Shown here piece by piece: positions 22,134 through 34,333 of a DNA stretch of 64,000 bases. Position numbers and translations under genes: made by a program. The stretch spans positions 126,144,043 through 126,208,042 of the forward strand of contig CM043960.1 in the NCBI GenBank assembly GCA_014529385.2, read 5' to 3'. Under the pieces are notes generated by a model. It was not told the origin of the DNA, did no database searches, and saw only the letters and a list, made by a program, of their open reading frames with translations. This stretch comes from Adiantum capillus-veneris (lineage: Eukaryota; Streptophyta; Polypodiopsida; Polypodiales; Pteridaceae). Position 1 is the stretch's first letter. Each line of letters starts with the position of its first letter.

Positions 22134-22790
22134 ACCACCTATATTGAGTCCTCTTCATTCTAAGTATACTTAATACAAATGAAAAGAAAAAGAACTTAGT
22201 AATGATAGTTAATAGAATAAATTCAACAAAAGCAATAGTTTATGGCAGTGCTCGAAAAAAACATTTTTCCAAAAACTTGGCAAACCTATATATATGAAAT
22301 AACAGAGGTAAATTGACAAAAATTGAAGGTTTTAACACCGAATTACACTAATTTTTTCAAAATTTTGTAGGTTATCTCACTTTCGAATGTAAAATTTACC
22401 TTAGCCCAAGTAGCTAAGGTAACACTCACAAGTCACCACTTGTATTGTTGAGCTTGTTTATAAGTTCCCAAAGGTGTTGGAAGAATCACTTTGGGACCCA
22501 AGAAGAATTTTTTTTCTTTCAAAAGCTATGAAGAGGTGCTATCCAAGAGCTAGAACACGATGGTGGACATACGGTCGCAAGAATGCAAGCAAAGTTAGAG
22601 AAGAAGAAGGAGATTCTCAAGAGCATACAACATAGGAGGTAGTATTATAGATTCTTAAGGCAAAGATAAGGGTTGCCCTAGAATGATAGGCGTGTACACA
22701 AGCCCAACAACAAAAACCTTGTAGTGAAGGAAAAAAGTACCCCAAAATGATGGTCCGAAGTGTGGTTATACACAACAATACCATAATATG

Positions 22791-22791
<1 letters not shown>
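22133..22791. other. no gene seen; possible LTR remnant
   Basis: AT-rich, without an open frame of known type. On the minus strand it follows the copia RNase H region, so it may include that element's 3' LTR, but I cannot place ends. Confidence 0.3.

Positions 22792-22829
<38 letters not shown>
22792..22829. repeat. (CT)n microsatellite
   Basis: Pure CT tract of about 38 bases at the end of the copia remnant. Confidence 0.97.
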
Positions 22830-22833
<4 letters not shown>

Positions 22834-22899
22834 ATGGGGGGTGATGTAGTGAACAAGTGATGGCACCCATGTATCGTTAAGTTCCACACTATATGTGAT

Positions 22900-24656
22900 C
22901 AATTGCCAAAGGGGAGTAAGCCCAAAGCTTTGCAAGAAGCTTTAAACTTCTCAGCTTGGTGAGAAGGTTAGCATGGTTCATCTGTGAAGGCACACCTCTC
23001 CTATAGAGAGTTCCTTGACATAATGAAAACGCATGAGCATGGAACACTAGGTTTCTCACAACCTGCTATAGCACCCCGACTATTCTAAAGATAGTGGTGG
23101 CAACAACACCAAAGTCAATCATGAAACCTTTGAGCCAAACACACTCAACAGTAGCAGTGAAAGTTGCCATGTGCTTAGCCTGATAACTAGAAGTGGCAAG
23201 TGTAAGCTACTTATTGCTCAACCAAGATATCCATGAGCCGCCGAGCATGAAACAAAAACCACTAGTAGACACATAGAAATCAACCCGACATGACTCTACA
23301 GAAGCATCTAAATTTGGCAACAATTATTCCCCCTTGGGATAAAACAATCCAAGATTTATAGTGCCATCCAAGTAGTGAAAGATCCACTTAACTTCCTACC
23401 AATGCATAGACCCCCAACTATACATAAATATGCTCACGTGCAAGATTCCATATTGAACATTGGGCCTCATATTTATGCATCAAGAAACCAATAGCTTGTT
23501 GATAGAGAGTGACGTCAAAGTAGTTTCCATCATCATGATGACTAAGCTCCCAAAAAAAGCTGTCTCCATAGGAGTAGTAAAGGGCTTGCAGTTTTTGAGG
23601 CCAAAAAATCTATGGGAAAATTTCTAAATGTACTTTGTTTGACATGAAACGGGACCTCCATCAACCTACCCAAATAATTATGCAAGAGCCCCAAGTCTAA
23701 GATTTCAAAAGCTGCATTCAAATTAGCCTTAAAATTAGTAAGATGGTCTTGGGAAGCAACATGTCAACAACATAGAGCATGATCAAACATTTCCATGCTT
23801 GGCATACAAAGTTCTCTTAGTCGGACTATTTTGAAACCCCATGTGTAGCCAAATAAATAAGCACGGGTCTTTAATACCAGGCAAATTGAGCTTGCTTGAG
23901 ACATTATGATGCATTTTCAAGCATGCACGCCTTGTTTTCTTGTTCTTTTTTGAAAACCCACAATGTTGCACTACCTATTCTTCCTCATGCAAATCACCTC
24001 TCAAAAAATGTAGTCTTTATGTCCAACCGATGTACATTCCAACCATTATGAGGTATGAATACACTAATGCTATGAATTGTAGTCCTACAACAAGTGGGAG
24101 ACAAACTCTCTCACCAAAATTAAGGCTATTCTCTGGGGCAAACCCTTTTGCCACAAGTCTAGCCTTATAGCGATCAACACTACCATCATGCTTATGTTTC
24201 AACTTGAAAATCCACTTACTCCCAATGGGCTTTTTGTTAGGAGGCAATTCACACAAAGACCATGTGTCATTCTTCACAATAGCATCATACTCAAATTGCA
24301 TTACAACTAGCTAGTTTCTAATTTTTGTAAGCGTTTTCCTCATCACATATATTGGATACACTTGCTAAGATACATGTTGAGAACCTGAATGAAGGCAAAG
24401 GTGCATCCAATTTAGTGTTATGCAAAGTTTGCAACATCTGTTTTGAAATACCAATAGCATGTTCATTTCAACCCTATCCCCCAATCACATCTTGTACATT
24501 GTTGTGAGAAATTGGTTGATTTGTAATGTCATTTAAAACATGTACATGTGTCTCACTATGAATTACATTCACATTTCCATCCTTTAATAGAGGCAAAAAC
24601 ATATTGACACATATATTCTGTGAGATCACATCATTCTCCTTGGTATATGCTAACAA
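22900..24656 (-). pseudogene. Ty1/copia reverse transcriptase and RNase H remnant
   Basis: The minus-strand frame at 24,017-24,301 begins with EYDAIVKNDTWSLCELPPNK, then PIGSKWIFKLKHKHDGS and DRYKARLVAKGFA, the hallmark start of copia RT. Downstream, FLRGDLHEEE with a stop, then GFSKK, and GFQNSPTKRTLYAKHGN (23,783-23,971) keep the family order in shifted frames. Near 23,000 HYVKELSIGEVCL matches the end of copia RNase H. A possible IN-RT linker is at 24,474-24,656. Many stops show it is old. It runs in the same orientation as the chromovirus remnant next to it. Confidence 0.82.
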
Positions 24657-24755
24657 ATGCTAAACTACATCTTTCACAACAACAGATTCATCTTGACTAA
24701 TCAAGATAAGGTTCACTTGTGGATGACACAATTGTAATTGGCTTGGCACTGACAT

Positions 24756-25210
24756 GATGGTAAATCCTCAACAACACACAAGAACGGAACATAATGTCAA
24801 CATATCAATTTCAAAGCAGTCGAAACACAAAGCGACGGAGTTTTGCTTTCAAATGCACTGGCCCCAAAGTATGACCTCGCTTTTGGTACTTCTTCTTATA
24901 TTGATGAATATAGAGTACAACTACTAGGGAGCCACTCTGTTTCTATGTAGCCATACACTAATTTGACTAGAGTGGTCTCCCTAGGCCTTCTTTATAGGTT
25001 ACAAAAGCCCTAAAAAGAAGATGCCGATGAAAAGCATTCCGATATTAAAAACATGACCAAAAATTATGTAGCCATGATTTCATGAGACCAGTTTCAAAAC
25101 GTTGTGCAAAATACAAAGGTTACATGTCAACATTGTACAATAACCATGTCATCCTCAACAAAAATCTCTTTTATGCGGTGGGTGAGAAGTGCCATGCCAA
25201 TGACTGTGAC
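24756..25210 (-). repeat. probable LTR of a chromovirus remnant
   Basis: On the minus strand a polypurine run (AAGAGGGGGGTA, about 25,211-25,224) is followed at once by TGTCACAGTCATTGGC, the expected PPT-LTR junction. The far end is placed near ...TTTACCATCA by the CA rule only and may be off by tens of bases. There is no partner LTR in the window. Confidence 0.5.
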
Positions 25211-25224
25211 ATACCCCCCTCTTA

Positions 25225-25759
25225 AAAAAGAGTAATCATCCTTGATTACGCGTGCAAAAGAGACATTAGGTAGAAAATATTTTGATAGACAATGACTCTA
25301 TGCTAACATGCATTTGACTACTTCAAACTATGCACTCACATAAAGACACATCAATAAACAATCACAATTACAATCACATCACTATCCTCATTGGGATCTT
25401 AGACATGAACTATGATCATTATGACTTATTTAGCCATCACATCCAATCCGTATTGATTATTTATAAATGTCTTGATGTACTAAGTAGTACTAAATCTTGT
25501 CAATCCATATTCACGTCCCAAGATAAAATGTTGTAGCCGTTTTATCATTAACACATGCTCAAACAAAAAAATACATAAAAGAGTACATGTTTCATTCCAT
25601 TCTTTAGGACCACAAGCCCACAACTTATGGGAACTCTTTATGTACATATCATAAAGTCGCTAGGCAAAGTACTGTCAACCTGTTAGCACCCCCAAAATCT
25701 TGTATTAAAATTGGTTGACTCTATTCTCCTTTGGATAATCAGTGATAAAGGATTGGAGT
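25225..25759 (-). other. 3' untranslated part of the chromovirus remnant
   Basis: Lies between the chromodomain stop and the polypurine tract. No open frame of note. Confidence 0.4.
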
Positions 25760-26330
25760 GACTCCCCTCTCCTGCAACCCACCGAACCAGGTTCAATCAA
25801 CCAATTTGACATGCACACTTGGAATAGTCGATGCCAAACCAAAAGCCTCACGATAAAGCTCCAACAATTGAGGCGCATCTACCAATTCCTCCTCCTCCAT
25901 CCAATTTGCATCAAGAGCTTGATAGTTCCTAAACTTGACCAAATGCTTGCGGACCATCCTTCACTTTCCTTTCCTTGTGTGCTAAGACCTACTCTGGTAT
26001 AAGAATCTTATTGGTTTCTTCTATCTCTAGTTGCTCCTCAAGCTTCCTGTCCTTTGTCATTTCTTCCTTGAAAGATCTCAATAGACTCACATGAAATGCA
26101 TTCTGAATCCTCTTAGTGTTCGGTAACTCTAGTCAAAAGGACACATGTTGATCTTTGCAAAAATAATGAAGGGCCTATAGTATCGCATACTTAGCTTTGG
26201 AAAAGCTTCTCATTACCCTTCATTTTCATAAGGTGTGGTTTCTTAAAATGAAGAAGCACCCGATGACCTTACTTCAACTACAAGTCACTATGATGCTTAT
26301 CTACGCCTTTCTTGTGACATTGTTGAGAAT
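25760..26330 (-). pseudogene. integrase C-terminus with chromodomain (chromovirus)
   Basis: Minus-strand translation gives NAFHVSLLRSFKEEMTKD, then VLAHKERKVKDGPQ in the expected place for the integrase tail, then YLVKFRNYQALDANWMEEEEL-type sequence in shifted frames, which is a chromodomain core (hydrophobic-Val-Lys-Trp/Phe ... Trp-Glu). Chromodomains direct these gypsy elements to heterochromatin. Stops and frameshifts show decay. The rest of the element is missing. Confidence 0.72.
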
Positions 26331-26449
26331 TTTGCAAAGCTTCATAATCTTTGCATAGAAAGTCTCCACATACTAAATACAATGATGTGTCATAATAATC
26401 AATATCTAATTCTCCTAAATAATTTTCTCATATTAAACTGATCATTTAA

Positions 26450-28020
26450 TGTGGGGAAGGCCAGGGGAGAAAAAGCTAGAATATTGGTTAAGCTAGCAGA
26501 CCGACCACAATAGGGATCCAAAGGGGGGGCCATCTGCAAAAGAGCCATGTGCAACAATGGGCTAAAAAGACCCTAAGGTTCAGCCCATTAAGACTTCCAA
26601 AATGCTAAGGTTCCAAAATTCAAAGGTTGTGTCCAAAGGTCAACCCTAGGGAAAATTGGATGCTTTGTGTGTGCCCTAAAAGTCTTTGCACATCCCTACA
26701 TGGGAGGGGGCGAGCCCTAAAGGTAGGGGATGAGAGAGAAAGCCACACACACACAGGCTCCCTTTACACAAAGGGAATGAGGGACACATGTCAGCTCCCT
26801 AGGCTAGATGCCCACAAGGTGTGCCCAATTTCTATTGGATGACCCTTGAAGTGGACCAATGAAAATTAAGCTAGAGTAAATCTAGTTTAATTAATTTAAA
26901 AACATTTAATAAAAGAAACCAATGAGAATTAAGTCTCCTAGAAGACTATTGGGCAGTCTCCCAAGGGGTCCAATGAGCATTCAGGAGCCCCATGGTTTGC
27001 CTGATTCCTATTGGCCAGGAGGCAAAGGGGTCCAATGAGAGTTTAGTTTAATTATTTAATTACCTAAAGCTCTCACAAAAGGGGAAAGGGGGACATATGT
27101 CAGAAGGCTATCACTTATGCTGCTTAATTGTAATTGGCTTGACTTGGGGAGGGCCAATGAGGCTTCAGGAAGAGCATTTAGCAAGAGGGCTCACCCAAGA
27201 GAGAGAGGGGGCTGATTTTTGCAAGGCATTATCACACACACACTCACACAAGCTCATGTGTGAAGAAAAAGAAGACTATCTCTTCCCAAGCTTTAATGGA
27301 GAACTCATCACCTACTCCAAGCTTGTGAGATAGAAGCCTACATCAACACTCTCTTGGCATGTGGATGCAAATCCAACCAAGAGCCAAGCTTCAATGCATG
27401 CTTATCTCCTCTACCAAGCTAATTACTAAGCTAAGCTATGCTACATATGAGTGATTATGTGAGGAGATGTACATCTTTCTCGTAAGATACTCCTTGTTCC
27501 TCTCAATCTACTCTCATACCCTGCTAGCTCTCACCATCTTCGAAGGTGTGTGGTCTTGGGTCTGAGAACGGGGATAATTCAAGTTGTGTTTGTTAAGTGT
27601 TTTGCTTAGTGCATGAAGTTTCCATCTTCATTGCACTAGCTAGTCTTGAAGGAACACAAAGAATTGTATTGTACAATGTCTCTCTTGATGGGAGAAACCA
27701 TAATACAAAGCCTTTTGGAGGGGGGACCGGCTCCATGAAAATCCGGTCCTCAACTGTTGTCAATAGCTTAATTGCTCTCTCTTTTGAAAGTATTGTCGAT
27801 GCTATCTAACTAGGTGTTATGCTTTTTGTTGCTCTCTCCACCCAAGCACTCTTGTAATTCTCATTAGGAATCTATTCTAATGAAATGCCCACTATGTTCA
27901 TGCTAATTTCCGCTACACATAAGTTATTAGGCCATTAAATGTTACAATGATGTGCCTAGAAAGTCTTGTCCTTGGTGCATAAAATACGGGGAACCTTTTT
28001 TACACCCTTGAAAATCTAAA
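26450..28020. repeat. LTR-like block with CCAAT repeats
   Basis: A non-coding block beginning near TGTGGGGAAGGCC. It carries five CCAATGA motifs at about 26,858, 26,919, 26,970, 27,031 and 27,152, plus inverse CCAAT copies, which resembles a retroelement or promoter regulatory region. A CA run lies near 27,235. I found neither a partner LTR nor a clear PBS, so it may be a solo LTR or a degraded one. Short frames inside show no family similarity. Confidence 0.35.
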
Positions 28021-28095
28021 ATTGTGCCTCCTTGGTTGAAGTGTGAAAAATGTTGTAAGCAAACTCCACCAATGGAAAATACCACTCTCATTCCC

Positions 28096-28900
28096 TGTTG
28101 GCAGATACGCCGCGACGGACGTCAACACAGCGAGAACTCACCTAATAAGATTTGTCAGCTAAGGACGAAGCTCGACCCGCAAGCGCGTGGAAGCAAGCAT
28201 AGGGTGTCAACCTACATTCGACCGACTATTGACTACTTCCTACAGAGGTCTCTACCCAATGTCTAAGTTACAGCCTTTAAGAGTACACAAGAGGAGATTT
28301 CCTACAACGCTTTCAAGAGCCAAATACCCATCAAACGTTCTCGAAACACTACGAAACTTGAGGGAAATCCTATTAACACCAATAGGTCGCTCTCCCTAAG
28401 GTCCGTGACCCAAAACCCCAACCCTAAACACCCGGTGCAGAATCACGTAGGATGTCTGACAGATTTTTACAGGTCATCGTTTTCGAAAACTAAAGTGCCT
28501 AATGTGTAGCTCTACTCATTGGGAACGCATGGATATGCTGAAATGCAGAAAACGGACAATGTATGCTCACCGAATCACCAGATATAGCTTGTAGGTTGAT
28601 CTCGCATAGCCGGGTCGTACACCTGCAATGTAGGTGTTGGCGCGTAGCTCTCTTCGGGGGCAACACGTTGCACTTCTCCGCACTTGATTCCGACCACCAG
28701 TGTGTGCGTAGCATCAAGATAAACTCTCACTCTCTCTCGTACATAGAGTACGCTCAACTCACACAGACAAAACTTATATAAAATGACAAAAGGTTTTTTT
28801 GCATTAAGGTCAAAAGTGGTATAAATACCTTACAATCTCAAACCCTAATGTTCCAATTTAACCATTCACTAAGTCTAAATGTCAAAAATGGGATACAATT
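28096..28900 (-). repeat. 3' LTR of element G
   Basis: On the minus strand it ends ...CTGCCAACA, like the CCAACA end of the element C LTR. It shares the order of landmarks with that LTR: a TATA-type stretch (TTATATAAG), a GAGAGAGAGTGAGAG run, a GAGAGCTACGCG phrase, then CATCCTACGTG and GTTTAGGGTTGGGGTTTTGGG. Overall similarity is diffuse. The upstream boundary is approximate, between the ORF stop at 28,957 and about 28,850. Confidence 0.55.
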
Positions 28901-28956
28901 TGGAAGCTTCTCCAAGCCCCACTATTTACAAAGGTGAAATGACGGTTTCTTCTCAA

Positions 28957-31900
28957 TTAGGGAATCTTCATGAGCATAATGCAAGAGAGGTCAGGCAAGC
29001 CAGTGAACAATTTAATGGCGCCCGTTAGGGTTTTCACCATGTATTGCTCACTCATTCTCTCACCTGCCTTCAAGCTTGGTAGCTTTGGGTAGTTGAGCCA
29101 CGTGGGGTGGCTTTTCTTCAGCAGTTCTTGTTCTTTCCAAGTCCGCATCCTTGGTAGAGGGCAAAAGCTAAGGTTGTCTCTGATTATTTTAGGCGCCTCT
29201 ATCAGATGTACTAAATACTTTGGGTATTTAGTTAGCCATGCCTTTCTCCATTTTGGCTGAGAGTCCACAATAAGCTTAACACCTTCTGGTTTGGTGATAT
29301 CTTCTTCGTATAGTGGCACTATCGGCTCCTCTTTAATCATCTTGTTTATTGTAGCAGTTTCATACTTGAGAAGAGGATATGGGAGAGAGGGTTGTAGCCA
29401 TTCATGTCGAACGACATTTGCATCTAATTTCTGAATGGTCATAGACTTCAATACCCTCTGCTCCCACTGCATTGCTTCTTTGGCGGTGTCTTTTATGGCC
29501 GCTTCTATTGCCTTTTGTAGATTGTCTTCTTCTTCTTGTGTCAGATCCCGGGGCTCTTGGGATGGTCCCACAAGGATGTCCTCTTGCATTGTTGTCTCCA
29601 CTGGATCTGACACATTTTCTATATCAATTCCTTCCATGGTTGCTGGCCATGTGCTCAAGTGTGGCTCTTCAGTCTGATGTTGGCCTTTTAGCTCATCAAT
29701 CTGCTTTTGATATGCTTTCTTTTCCTGTTCAGCTTGATCCCCCATGGTCACTAAAAGGTCGTTCAATTCAGCATTGGCTTTCTCAGCCTCTTCTAGCTTC
29801 TTCTTGGTGTCTTCATTTTCAATTTGCATCTTCTTGAGATCCTCGTCCATCTTCTTTTTCAAGGCTGCTAGCTCATCTTTCATGGCCTTGTTCTCATCCT
29901 CCAAATGGCTTTGCATCACTAGGGATCCCTCAGCTAGCATCAATCTTTGTCTCTTCTCTAGTGTCAACTCCTTTTGGAGTTCCTTCATTTGTTCTTCATA
30001 CATATCCTTCTCTGAAGCGGTGCTAGTTGAGGTAGTGGCTCTGAATCTTCTCGGAGATGCCCTTAGCCTCTGGATTGTCTGATCTTTCACTTTTATTTTA
30101 TCTTTCAGCTCTATAACTTCGTCATGGCTGGCCTCATGTTCTAGCTCAGCTTTCTCCTTATCATTCCTCAAAGTCTCCACTTCTTTGGACTCATCAGCAA
30201 GCTGGAGTGTCAAGTTGTCTCTTTCTTTCTCCGCATCCGTAAGTGATTTGCTGATTTTCTTATACTCCTCATCTACTCTTTGAAGCTTTTGGCCTGCTGT
30301 CTGACTCTTTCTAGCTCTTGGCATCTTTTTAGTGCCGCGTCCAGATCAGCTTGCAGCTTGGCTTGCTTCTGTGTGTTCTCTTGGTCCTACTTTTGCAGCG
30401 AGTCCACCTCGGCTTTGATTTGAACTTCATTTGCTTTGAGATTATCACACTCAATCTCAGTAGCCATAGACCTTGCTCTGAGCCCAATGAGTCTTTGCAT
30501 CACCTCATCCCAATCATTGGCTTGTGGCTTTAAATCCATTGTATCTATGGCCATTTCCTTCAACTCCACCAATCGAGGGCTCAGCATATATTCTTTGGGC
30601 CTAGTGCTAGACAACTGAAAAGTTGCATTAGCTGCCTCTTCTCGAGAGTATCCAGCAGCTAGTAGATCAAGGAATATTCTATAGTTTTTTTCTTCTGGAT
30701 CTGGCTTCTCATCTTTTGGTTCAATTTCTGCCTTCTGCTCTTCCTCTTTGTTCTCCTCTTCCTTGGAGTCTTGTTGCCCATCAGATTTGTTCAACTCCTC
30801 AGTTTCTCGGGGTTGAGGAGGACTAGGAGGAGGTGTTGATGGTGGAAGACTTGACTCTCGGCTTGATGGCGGGGTTGATGGTTTCTTTTTTAAATCCCGG
30901 TCAGCTTTTGTTTTCCTCTCTCTTTCTTCCCCTTCCTGATCTTCTGGCAGTTGCCGCCTCACATCATCAACTTCTTCTTCGGTAAAAGGTATGTTTGGGA
31001 TATTCTCAGCTGTAGCATCTAAGATCTCCAAATTCTTGATATAATATTCAAAGCGATCCCTTTTAGTCCTTCGAGAAGATCGAGACATAGCCTCAAGTGA
31101 GGGCTTCCGTAATTCGCTTAGATCCCCTTTTAGCATCCTCTCAGCTCTGAAACTCTCCATTAGTCTTTCCAGCCTTACTGCTTTCTGTGACTTTGTTTCC
31201 TATACTGGCACCTGTAGAGTTTCTTTCTTCCCCTTCTTGGGCTGTGGAGGCTATTCTGGCACTATCTCTAAATGGCACTTCAACCTTGTGGCTACCCTTG
31301 GATCCTTAGGAGGCTCTTCTTCTTTGTCTTCCTTCAGCTTGAGCCAATCATTTTGGGAGGGAGGTAGAGGCCAATTTCCCTTGGCATCCAATGCTTTATA
31401 GATGACTTTGGTTATCAACTCACCAGGCACAATATAAGTGGGATTTTTAGTACCCATTCTCACAAGGTTGTAGTGAATGTAAGCGGCATAGTTTATCTCT
31501 CTCGGGTAGCACTTCTGCGTCGCCCAAGTGAAAGTGGTGGCAATAGCTCCAGGTGGCATCCTGTATTTCTGTGGCCGCTTGGTACACATGTGGAAGTACT
31601 GATTGTATAATTGGCTCATGATGGCCACCTTCGGGTTTGCAATATCTTCAAATGTATAGTTATTTTTCTTCTCTGAGTAGACCTTAATGTCATCCCGCCT
31701 CTTAGTCACACTGTCTCCTTTGTTAGAGAGGTAAAGTGCTGCTGCCACCACCTTCTCTGTGATGACAATCATCTTATTAGGCTTGCCTTGCAGATCTGTA
31801 ACTCTGGCTATGCCGTCCTCTTTGATTGTGGTGAAAAATTCCCACACTCTTTTAACATCAATCGTTGATGACAAGGCTTCAAAGTAATTGTGTAGATCCA

Positions 31901-32162
31901 GTTTCTCCAAGTAGTCCCCCATCTTGCTCCTCACAAATTCATTGAGCTCTTGAGGGATCATGGGTAGCTCCACTGCATTTCCCTCCGGATTTTTAAACAC
32001 TCCTTGGTAGATTCTCAGATCATTGGTTTCTAGTAGGTCATCTTGAATCCAAGTGCTTGTGGGCTTCAGGGTTCCCTCTAGGATAACAAAAGGCTCCACT
32101 TCTTCTAAGTAGTCCTTGATACCCATCCTCTTCTTCTTTGCAGGCGACTTAGCGGCTGCCAT
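28957..32162 (-). pseudogene. long coiled-coil accessory ORF of element G
   Basis: Starts at ATG 32,162 (MAAAKSPAKKKRMG). The pieces are 32,162-31,251, then, in the same frame after stops at 31,251 and about 31,200, 31,160-30,387. After one frameshift near 30,270-30,390 comes 30,324-28,957. The total is about 1,070 codons. The N-terminal globular part (DDLLETNDLRIYQGVF, VWEFFTTIKEDGIARVTDL, KMIVITEKVVAAALYL) resembles the plant-transposon-protein type domain. A Ser/Pro/Glu-rich linker (SSRESSLPPSTPPPSPPQPR) follows, then a long coiled coil (DAEKERDNLTLQLADESKEV, LEDENKAMKDELAALKKKMD) and a globular end (WRKAWLTKYPKYLVHL). It sits between a palindrome-bearing leader and a 3' LTR, so G may be a non-autonomous element with this as its sole ORF. 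The architecture parallels the accessory ORF of element F. The function is unknown. Confidence 0.62.
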
Positions 32163-32328
32163 AGATCCTGTTGCACTCAGTAGTCCAAAGTTGGCGTTCT
32201 TTACATATTTGATGGTAAACTGAGTTCTGACTACCCAAATGACTTGAAAATTGAAATAAGAACTCAAAAGGGACTAGGGAATCCATGCATGTGCCCACAG
32301 TAGGTTTTTGGCTGAAAAATAAGCATGT

Positions 32329-33209
32329 AGATATCCTATGCGTAGTATGTCTACTTCCTCTGATTTTGATGAAACTTGACATGCTTGTGGCCCTTGACCT
32401 GTGCAGCATGGCTATGTACTTGGAATTTGGTTTGGACATCAAAAAGTGCAATTTTGAGCAAATTTAGGCTTTTGGCTCACAACATGGGTAGGATGTCCTA
32501 TATGGATGGGCAAATGATATCCAATTGGATTGAAATTTGATATATAGGCTTCTTATACCATGTAAAAGACTCCCATGATGTCAACTCTGCACAAAAGGTC
32601 AATGTGACCCTGGAGACATCCTACGCGTAGTATGTCTCTTATCTTAGAATGGCTTGATTTTGGTTCTGTGGGTAGCCCTTAGCATGTAGAACATGGCCCT
32701 GTTCTTAAATTTTGATTTGGATAAGTATTGGTGTTGTTAGGAGCATGTTTAGTGTTTTTAGGCTCAGAAAGGTGCATCTTTGAGGTTTTGGGGGCCAAAT
32801 GTGATGGGTCTGGCTTGAAATTTGATATATGAGCTTGTGAATATGTTATAAAGATATGTGGAACTCAAAAACACCAGTTGGAGGTCAAATAGGGCATTTA
32901 GACATCCTACGCGTAGGATATCTATTTCATTATTTTTCATATCTGACTCCATAGTTAGCTTGGCAATGTGATAATGAGTATATTGTGCAAGTTTCATGTG
33001 ATTTGGACTAGTTTTGGTAGGTCTATGACCCTTCATTGCCTCTATGCTCTAACTTTCCGTTTTTTTTATGCATATGAGGTCAACTCTTGTCCAAATGTGA
33101 TGAAACTTGATGGCTAGCATGTATAAGCTATGTAGAAGCTGTGTATGAGGTGAGATATTGAGTTGGGTGCCCAAACATGGCCTTGAGACATCCTACACGT
33201 AGAATGTCT
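32329..33209. repeat. four diverged palindromes, period 286 bp (leader of element G)
   Basis: Copies of the 24-bp palindrome start at 32,329, 32,614, 32,900 and 33,186, i.e. spaced 285, 286 and 286 bases. Each differs from the consensus at one to four sites, mostly C-to-T or G-to-A at the central CpGs (for example TATGCGTA and TACACGTA). They lie upstream of the G ORF, as in elements C and E. Confidence 0.9.
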
Positions 33210-34333
33210 CCTGATGAATTCTTTTGGAGAAGTACTACTAGTATATGCCCTTAGCCCCCCTGAGTCCCCTTTAAGCCTTATTTCAATAAAAAAGTCAAAA
33301 AGATAGATAGAAACTCCCTATTTGGATTTCAAAGCCTTTGAGTCGTTTTCTGACTCTTTGAGTGCTTTTCGGCGATGAAATTTCTTGATGTTAGTCTCCA
33401 TAGCTTCATGGTTCCTTGGGGAACCTTGCCATATGGTTTTTGTTGGCTTTGGCTTCATCGGAGCTCTGTTTGACGATTTGTCGCTCTAGAAGCGCCCGTG
33501 GTTGCGTTTGCATGCCATCGATGACTGTGGTGGTCTACCACCATAGGACTTGGTTGTTGATAGTCTAGGCAAGTCGCTCATGAAGTTTGGTGGCAAAAGG
33601 ACATCCGGTTTGGCCGTAAGAGCCACTTGACGCTTTGTGTCCGATGCCGTTTCTAAAACTTAGTCCCGCTTCGGATTGCCTTCTGGCCATGTGATCTATA
33701 TAGCCTTGTAGAGCATGTCGAGATGCTCCTAGCCATGAGTTTTGGTAGCATTTGGACGACTTTCCACCGATTTACCACTTGGTGGCCTCTTGCAGGGCTT
33801 TAGAAGTTAGGGTTTTTCCCGTTGGTTTTTTGCCGCCTTTGTGCATTCAAGAGTGATCTCTTATGCTAGGGTAAACCCCCCATGAAGCCTTATTGCTATT
33901 GGGTTAGCCGTTAGGTGGCTACCTCTACCTGTAGGTCTCTACTGCCCGTTCCCCGTGTGAACCCTTCACTAGTTTTCGCGATAAAACATCAAACATACGC
34001 GAAAAGCTCAAGGTGCTGAGCATGCCTCTCATATCTAGATCCTGTCGGGTGGTCGTGCGCGTCGTAGAAGCAGTTGGAAGTCCGGTTCGTTCTAGGTGGC
34101 TAGAGCTCTCTTCAAGAAGGAAATAGTAGAAATGAACTCTAAGTGAAGTGAAAAAATCTTATAATGGGAGACCCCATACCACTTTCTATGAAATTTGACA
34201 TGTGCCCCTAACTTCTTGCGAGATACGGTCTAAGCTCGAAAAGTTCCTGATTTGGACTTCGTTTGTCCAGTTTCCAAGAAATTTGACGTTTCGGTCAAAA
34301 TCTGGCCAAAACACGCCTCCCGCTACATTCACA
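33210..34333 (-). repeat. possible 3' LTR of element E and adjacent sequence
   Basis: On the minus strand the E tail is followed by GGGGGTGCAATTA and then TGTGAATGTAGCGGGAGG near 34,333, a plausible PPT-LTR junction. A TATAAG lies about 185 bases further on. It does not match the C-type LTR. The far end is unknown, and part of this block may belong to element G's leader. No gene is supported. Confidence 0.3.

Noticed and set aside
29435-30082. Plus-strand ORFs opposite the element G coiled-coil ORF
   Set aside because: Shadow frames of the minus-strand coding sequence, with no family motifs.
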